From Deinococcus ficus (GTDB lineage Bacteria > Deinococcota > Deinococci > Deinococcales > Deinococcaceae), in contig NZ_CP021081.1 of the NCBI RefSeq assembly GCF_003444775.1, positions 918,001-982,000 of the forward strand: a stretch of DNA of 64,000 bases, in the 5' to 3' direction. Below are positions 58,544 through 64,000 of this stretch, piece after piece. Position numbers and translations under genes: made by a program. Position 1 is the first letter of the stretch. Each line of letters opens with the position of its first letter. The notes beneath the pieces were generated by a model. It searched no databases. It saw nothing but the letters and a program-made list of their open reading frames with translations, and was not told the DNA's origin.

Positions 58544-58620
58544 GGAATCAAGTCCAGCACGGTTCCCTGAGGGGACGGTCAGGGCGCCCCGCCGGCCACG
58601 GGCCCGGTATCCTTGGCCTC

Positions 58621-58977
58621 ATGCAGAGCATCCAGGACGTGCGGACGGTGTGCGGCGCCCTGCCGCACTCGCAGGAGACCTTTCCCTTCGACGCGACCAC
58701 CCTGGTGTTCAAGGTCGCGGGGAAGATGTACGCCCTGACCGCCCTGGACGGCGACCCGGTCACCGTGTCCGTGAAGGTTCGCCCCGAGGACGGCGAGGCC
58801 CTGCGCGCCGCGCACCCCGGAATCACGCCCGGGTACCACCTGAACAAACGCCACTGGGTGACCCTCACCCTGGACGGCACCCTCCCGGACGGGCTGATCC
58901 AGTCCCTGATCGCGGACAGTCACGCCCTGGTCGTGCACGGCCTGACCCGAGCGGCCCGGGCGGACCTGGGGCTTTGA
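58621..58977 (+). CDS. MmcQ/YjbR family protein
   Basis: A 118-residue MmcQ/YjbR protein with a double-wing DNA-binding-like fold. Characteristic residues include CGALPHSQETFPFDATTLVFKVAGKMYAL, VSVKVRPEDGEALRAAHPGITPGYHLNKRHWVTLTLDG. The family has no established role. ATG 58621 is 7 nt after TATCCT (58608-58613), a leaderless start. The next gene begins close behind, possibly overlapping its stop. Confidence 0.9.
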   Translation: MQSIQDVRTVCGALPHSQETFPFDATTLVFKVAGKMYALTALDGDPVTVSVKVRPEDGEALRAAHPGITPGYHLNKRHWVTLTLDGTLPDGLIQSLIADSHALVVHGLTRAARADLGL

Positions 58978-58988
58978 CCCGGCTGCCC

Positions 58989-59552
58989 GTGCGCGCCCGC
59001 CCATTGAAGCGCGCGCGCCTCGCGCGGGACCTGGGCCGGACCGGCATGCTGCTTGCGGCGGTGTTCACGGCCGTGACCTGGGCGGCCCTGGCGTTCACGT
59101 TCGCGCCTGCCCGCGCCCTGCTGGACCGCGCCGACACGCAGCTCACCGCGCTCGACGCCCGGCTGGCCGACGCGCAGACCGCCCTGGCGCCCTTCGACGT
59201 CCTGGCCCGGCCCGAAACCCTGGAGGCCGTGCAGGGCCTGGGCGACCTCGCCCGCCGCGCCCAGGCCGCGCCCCTGCTGGACCTCGTCATCCCGCCGGAC
59301 ACGCTGGAGGGCGCCGTGACCCTCACCCGCGAATGGGAGACGGCCCTGAACGCCCGGCCGCCCCTCCCGGCTCTCCAGGCGGCCCGCGCGGACGTGCAGG
59401 GCTGGCAGGCCCGGGTGCACAACCTGCGTGTGCGCCTCACCGGCATCGCGCTGCTGACCGGCGCCCTGCTGACCCTGCTGTGCGCGTGGTTCGCCGCCGG
59501 GCAGTGGGCGCTGTGGCGCTGGGCTGAAGACCAGCTGAACCCGTCCTCCTGA
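58989..59552 (+). CDS. Two-helix membrane protein of unknown function
   Basis: A 187-residue protein with a basic N-terminus, one helix at about 18-38 (MLLAAVFTAVTWAALAFTF), a long helical coiled-coil-like loop outside or inside (TQLTALDARLADAQTALAPF; ALQAARADVQGWQARVHNLRVRL), and a second helix at about 155-175. GTG 58989 is used; a TTG at 58974 that overlaps the preceding stop (TTGA) is possible. It probably follows the YjbR gene in one transcript. No family recognised. Confidence 0.65.
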   Translation: MRARPLKRARLARDLGRTGMLLAAVFTAVTWAALAFTFAPARALLDRADTQLTALDARLADAQTALAPFDVLARPETLEAVQGLGDLARRAQAAPLLDLVIPPDTLEGAVTLTREWETALNARPPLPALQAARADVQGWQARVHNLRVRLTGIALLTGALLTLLCAWFAAGQWALWRWAEDQLNPSS

Positions 59553-59613
59553 CCGGAGCAGGCGCGCGTCAGGTGCGGCCCTCTGCCTTCCGGGCGGGCG
59601 GCATACTGCCCCG

Positions 59614-60477
59614 GTGACCCCACGCGCCCTGCGCCGGCTGCTGCTCTCCCCGCCCGCCTGCCGGGACCCGCGCGCGTTGCGGGCCGCGGTGGCCGGGCGG
59701 ACGGTCGCCGTGACCGGCGCGAGTTCCGGCATCGGCCGGGCCACCGCGTTGCTGCTGGGCGCGGCGGGCGCCGAGGTGCTGCTGCTGGCCCGCCGCACCG
59801 CCGAACTGGAACGCGTGCAGGCCGAGATCGGGGCCCACGGCGGCCGGGCGCACGTGTACCCGCTGGACCTCGCGGACCCGCAGGCAGTCCAGGCGTTAGC
59901 TGCGCACCTGCTGACCCGGCACCCCCGCCTGCACGCCCTGATCAGCAACGCCGGGAAGTCCGTCCGCCGACCTGTGGGCGCCTCCGCCGACCGGCGTGAC
60001 CTGGAGCGGCAGCTCGCCGTGAACTTCACCGGCCCGGCCGCCCTGACACTGGCACTGCTGCCCGCCCTGACGCGGGCCGGTGGGGTGATCGTGAACGTGT
60101 CCAGCGTGTCGGCCCGGCCGCCGGGCGTGCCGCGCTGGGCGGGCTACCAGGGCAGCAAGGCGGGCTTCGACCTGTGGCTGCACAGCCTCGGTGCGGAACT
60201 GCGCGCGGACGGCGTGCGCGTGAGCAGCGTGTACCTGCCCCTGACGCGCACGCCCATGATCGCGCCCACCCGCGCGTACCGCTTCCTGCCGGCCCTGACC
60301 CCGCACGAGGCGGCGCAGGCGGTCGTGCGGCCCCTCGTGCATCCGGAGCTGCGCGTGGCGCCGTGGTGGCTGACCGGGCAGGAACTCGCCGCACTGGTGG
60401 CCCCCGGCGCCCTTCAGCGCCTGCTGGGCACGCTGGAACGTGGGGAACGCCGCCTCGGCCGGCAGGCGCTGCGGTGA
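59614..60477 (+). CDS. Short-chain dehydrogenase/reductase
   Basis: A 287-residue SDR. The NAD(P)-binding TGASSGIG is at 34-41, SNAG at about 111-114, NVSSVS at 161-166, and the catalytic Y178-x3-K182 is in YQGSK. A basic-rich N-terminus precedes the core. A C-terminal hydrophobic helix (ALVAPGALQRLLGTLE) may touch the membrane. GTG 59614 lies 6 nt after catact, a near -10 box. Its stop overlaps the next gene (GTGA), so SDR and ligase act together, probably in lipid or ketone metabolism. Substrate unknown. Confidence 0.9.
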   Translation: MTPRALRRLLLSPPACRDPRALRAAVAGRTVAVTGASSGIGRATALLLGAAGAEVLLLARRTAELERVQAEIGAHGGRAHVYPLDLADPQAVQALAAHLLTRHPRLHALISNAGKSVRRPVGASADRRDLERQLAVNFTGPAALTLALLPALTRAGGVIVNVSSVSARPPGVPRWAGYQGSKAGFDLWLHSLGAELRADGVRVSSVYLPLTRTPMIAPTRAYRFLPALTPHEAAQAVVRPLVHPELRVAPWWLTGQELAALVAPGALQRLLGTLERGERRLGRQALR

Positions 60478-61973
60478 AGCCCCCGGCGGCCCTCACCTTT
60501 CTCCGGGCGATGTGGCGCACCGGGGCCCTGCACCCGCGCCCGGTCCGGTCCAGCCTGAGCCTGCTGCTGGACGTCCTGCGGCACGGGCCGTCCCTGTACG
60601 CCCTGGTCCGCTGGCAGGCCAGAAGGCAGCCGAACGCCCCGGCCGTCGTCTGGGGCGACCTGCACCTCGGGTACGGCGCCCTGCTGGACCGCGCGGACGC
60701 CCTGGCGACCCGGCTGCCCACCCGCTCCCGGCATGGGGCGGTGGGCGTGCTGGACGGCGACCCCCTGCTGACCCTGCTGGCCCTGCTCGCCTGCGGGCGC
60801 CTGGGCTGCCGGGTGCTGCCGCTCAGCCCGCGCCTGGGGCCCCAGGCGGTGCGCGCCGTACAGATTCGGCAAGGCCTGGGCATTCTTTTGTGCCCGGACG
60901 CGCTGCTGGCCGCGTACCCGGACGCCACTCCGCTGCGCCTGGACGGTCCGCCGGCCACCCGGCCGGCGCGGCGGGGCCGCGCGCGGGCCGGGCAGCTCGG
61001 CCTGCTCACCTCCGGCAGCACCGGCCGGCCGCGCGTGATTCGCCGGCCAGGGCGTGGCCCGGCGCTGATGACCCTGGCGGCGCTGCTGAACACGCTGCCG
61101 CTGCGGGCCGGGATGGGCGCCGTGCTGCCCCTGCCGCTCTCGCACGGGCACGGGCTGGCGTTCCTGGGCACGTGTCTTTTCCTGGGCGCCCGGCTGCGGC
61201 TCCTGCGCGCCCCCACCCCCGGGCAGCTGTGGGGGGCGCTGCACGAGCCCGGCGCGGAGGTCGTGACCCTGGTGCCCACCCAGCTGCACCGCCTGATGAG
61301 CACCCCCTGGCCCCGCCCGGCCGGACTGCACGGCGTGCTGTGCGGCTCCGGCCCGCTGGATCCGGACCTGGCCTGCCGGACCCTGGCGCACCTGGGGCCG
61401 GTGCTGTTCAACCAGTACGGCACCACCGAGACCGGCCCGCTGGCCCTCGCCACGCCCGCCGACCTGCTCGCCGCGCCGGGCAGCGTGGGCCGCGTCCTGC
61501 CCGGGGTGCCCCTGAGCGTGCTGGAGGGTGCCGTGGCCCTGTGCACCGCGGGCGGCCTGCTCCGTACCGGGGACCTGGGGCACCTGGACGGGCAGGGGAG
61601 ACTCTGGTTGCGGGGCCGGGCCGATCACCTGATCGTGACCGGCGGCGAGAACCTGAACCCGGAGACGCTGGAGGCGAGGCTGAGGGCCTGGCCGTACGTG
61701 CAGGACTGCGCCGTGCAGGGCCTCCCGGACGCCGAGTACGGACAGCAGCTGCGGGCCTTCGTGGTGCTGGACGACCCCGCTGACCTCGCGCGCTTTCAGG
61801 CGGACTGCCGCGCGCAGCTGCCCCGCGCCCACCGACCCCACGAGGTGCACGTCGTCCCGGCCCTCCCACGCACGGACGCCGGCAAACTGCTGCGCGGCGA
61901 CCTGGAGCGCCTGCTTGCCACCCCGGACGCCCCGGTCGCGGCCGCAGAGCGGGACGCTCGTTCCCCCGCCTGA
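60474..61973 (+). CDS. AMP-dependent acyl-CoA synthetase/ligase
   Basis: A 499-residue ANL-superfamily enzyme. The P-loop is LLTSGSTGRPR (177-187), NQYGTTE is the A5 motif, RTGDLGHLDGQGRLWLRGRADHLIVTGGENLNPETLEARL the A7-A8 hinge and K471 in RTDAGKLLRG the adenylation lysine. It activates a carboxylic acid as an acyl-adenylate, then probably to CoA. GTG 60474 overlaps the SDR stop. Together with the SDR this resembles small fatty-acid or aromatic-acid reduction modules, but no carrier protein or thioesterase is present. Confidence 0.92.
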   Translation: MKPPAALTFLRAMWRTGALHPRPVRSSLSLLLDVLRHGPSLYALVRWQARRQPNAPAVVWGDLHLGYGALLDRADALATRLPTRSRHGAVGVLDGDPLLTLLALLACGRLGCRVLPLSPRLGPQAVRAVQIRQGLGILLCPDALLAAYPDATPLRLDGPPATRPARRGRARAGQLGLLTSGSTGRPRVIRRPGRGPALMTLAALLNTLPLRAGMGAVLPLPLSHGHGLAFLGTCLFLGARLRLLRAPTPGQLWGALHEPGAEVVTLVPTQLHRLMSTPWPRPAGLHGVLCGSGPLDPDLACRTLAHLGPVLFNQYGTTETGPLALATPADLLAAPGSVGRVLPGVPLSVLEGAVALCTAGGLLRTGDLGHLDGQGRLWLRGRADHLIVTGGENLNPETLEARLRAWPYVQDCAVQGLPDAEYGQQLRAFVVLDDPADLARFQADCRAQLPRAHRPHEVHVVPALPRTDAGKLLRGDLERLLATPDAPVAAAERDARSPA

Positions 61974-62148
61974 AGTTTCTGGTCAGGCGCGAGCAGGAGC
62001 TGCACGACATGGTTCTCCGCGCCGTCCACCGGGGCCAGGAAGCGCGCCTCATCCCGAAGCCCCCCCGTCCGCCTTTCGGCGTCAACCGTCGAAGCGGCCG
62101 TCCAGCAGCTCTGCACGGGCATCTCCCGGCCTGCGGGCCGTAGGACGG
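61974..62148. other. Intergenic stretch before alaS with a possible gene relic
   Basis: A minus-strand reading frame here (61796-62122) includes GGLRDEARFLAPVDGAENHVVQLLLAPDQK, which reads like natural protein but has no start signals, overlaps the end of the ligase gene, and has no stop-free continuation. It may be a fragment of a lost gene; I do not call it. Confidence 0.35.
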
Positions 62149-62189
62149 GGCGGGGGCTGGAGAGCGGCTTCCGCCCTCCAGCCCCCGCC
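62149..62189. terminator. Bidirectional terminator between the ligase gene and alaS
   Basis: ggcgggggctgga (62149-62161) pairs with tccagcccccgcc (62177-62189), 13 bp with a 15-nt loop, between convergent genes. Confidence 0.85.
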
Positions 62190-62202
62190 GCACCCGGTCA
62201 GG

Positions 62203-64000
<1,798 letters not shown>

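Noticed and set aside
61796..62122. Minus-strand frame with GGLRDEARFLAPVDGAENHVV
   Set aside because: Partly antisense to the ligase gene and without start signals; reads natural in places but could not be supported.

Overview
The window is a very GC-rich, gene-dense bacterial chromosome segment. It is best explained as a Deinococcus species. Two things support this: the gene families (Mn-superoxide dismutase, HemQ, type III polyketide synthase, split transhydrogenase, an IS701-like element), and a recurrent start architecture in which a TANNNT -10 box lies only 5-8 nt before an ATG or GTG with no Shine-Dalgarno, the signature of leaderless transcripts that are abundant in this genus. The genus call is an inference; there is no rRNA or other marker here to prove it.

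Region by region. 1-1724: a holin-like membrane protein (cut by the window edge) overlapping a gene with three 54-residue C-terminal repeats. 1830-4955: a Fur-family regulator, then a SAM-I riboswitch with an attenuator hairpin in front of metY-metX. 5002-9959 (minus): purH, folD and two glycosyltransferases behind a ZTP (pfl) riboswitch. 10238-16734: an amino-acid ABC permease (after an 11-codon upstream ORF) and, 5 kb away, an amino-acid ABC ATPase, flanking a minus-strand TAXI/TRAP transporter operon that ends in an AI-2E-family exporter. 16814-25304: MFS transporter, divergent ClC channel and purine permease, glycerate kinase, sodA, hemQ, a VOC protein. 25262-30851 (minus): a second AI-2E-family protein, a RodZ-like protein, and two nucleoside-type (BMP family) ABC permeases, one double length. 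31019-35380: ndk, a lipoprotein, nitroreductase, aldo/keto reductase, type III PKS. 35441-38821 (minus): three small hydrophilic proteins, a haem-binding protein and a P1B-4 metal ATPase with a palindromic operator. 39130-46862: CoA-transferase, an unrecognised 308-aa protein, aconitase, and pntA1-pntA2-pntB. 47108-48558: a complete IS701-like insertion sequence with 12-bp inverted repeats and a flanking CTTAG duplication. 48674-64000: small unknowns, XdhC, a DUF454 membrane protein overlapping a multi-cluster ferredoxin, a PBP4-type carboxypeptidase, RdgB, SufE, a rhodanese, a metallophosphatase, an SDR/AMP-ligase pair, and the 3' two-thirds of alaS.

The genes are mostly housekeeping and transport. 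The metabolic logic is clearest at two RNA-controlled loci: methionine synthesis (SAM riboswitch) and purine/one-carbon metabolism (ZTP riboswitch over purH plus folD, which supplies the 10-formyl-THF used by PurH). Sulfur and redox genes (sufE, rhodanese, pnt, sodA, hemQ, ferredoxin) recur. I found no prophage, CRISPR array, toxin system or obvious defence island. The most unusual items are two short upstream ORFs whose stop codons overlap the start codons of their downstream genes, an in-frame internal leaderless start that would release a repeat-only protein, and a cluster of three small hydrophilic proteins of unknown function.
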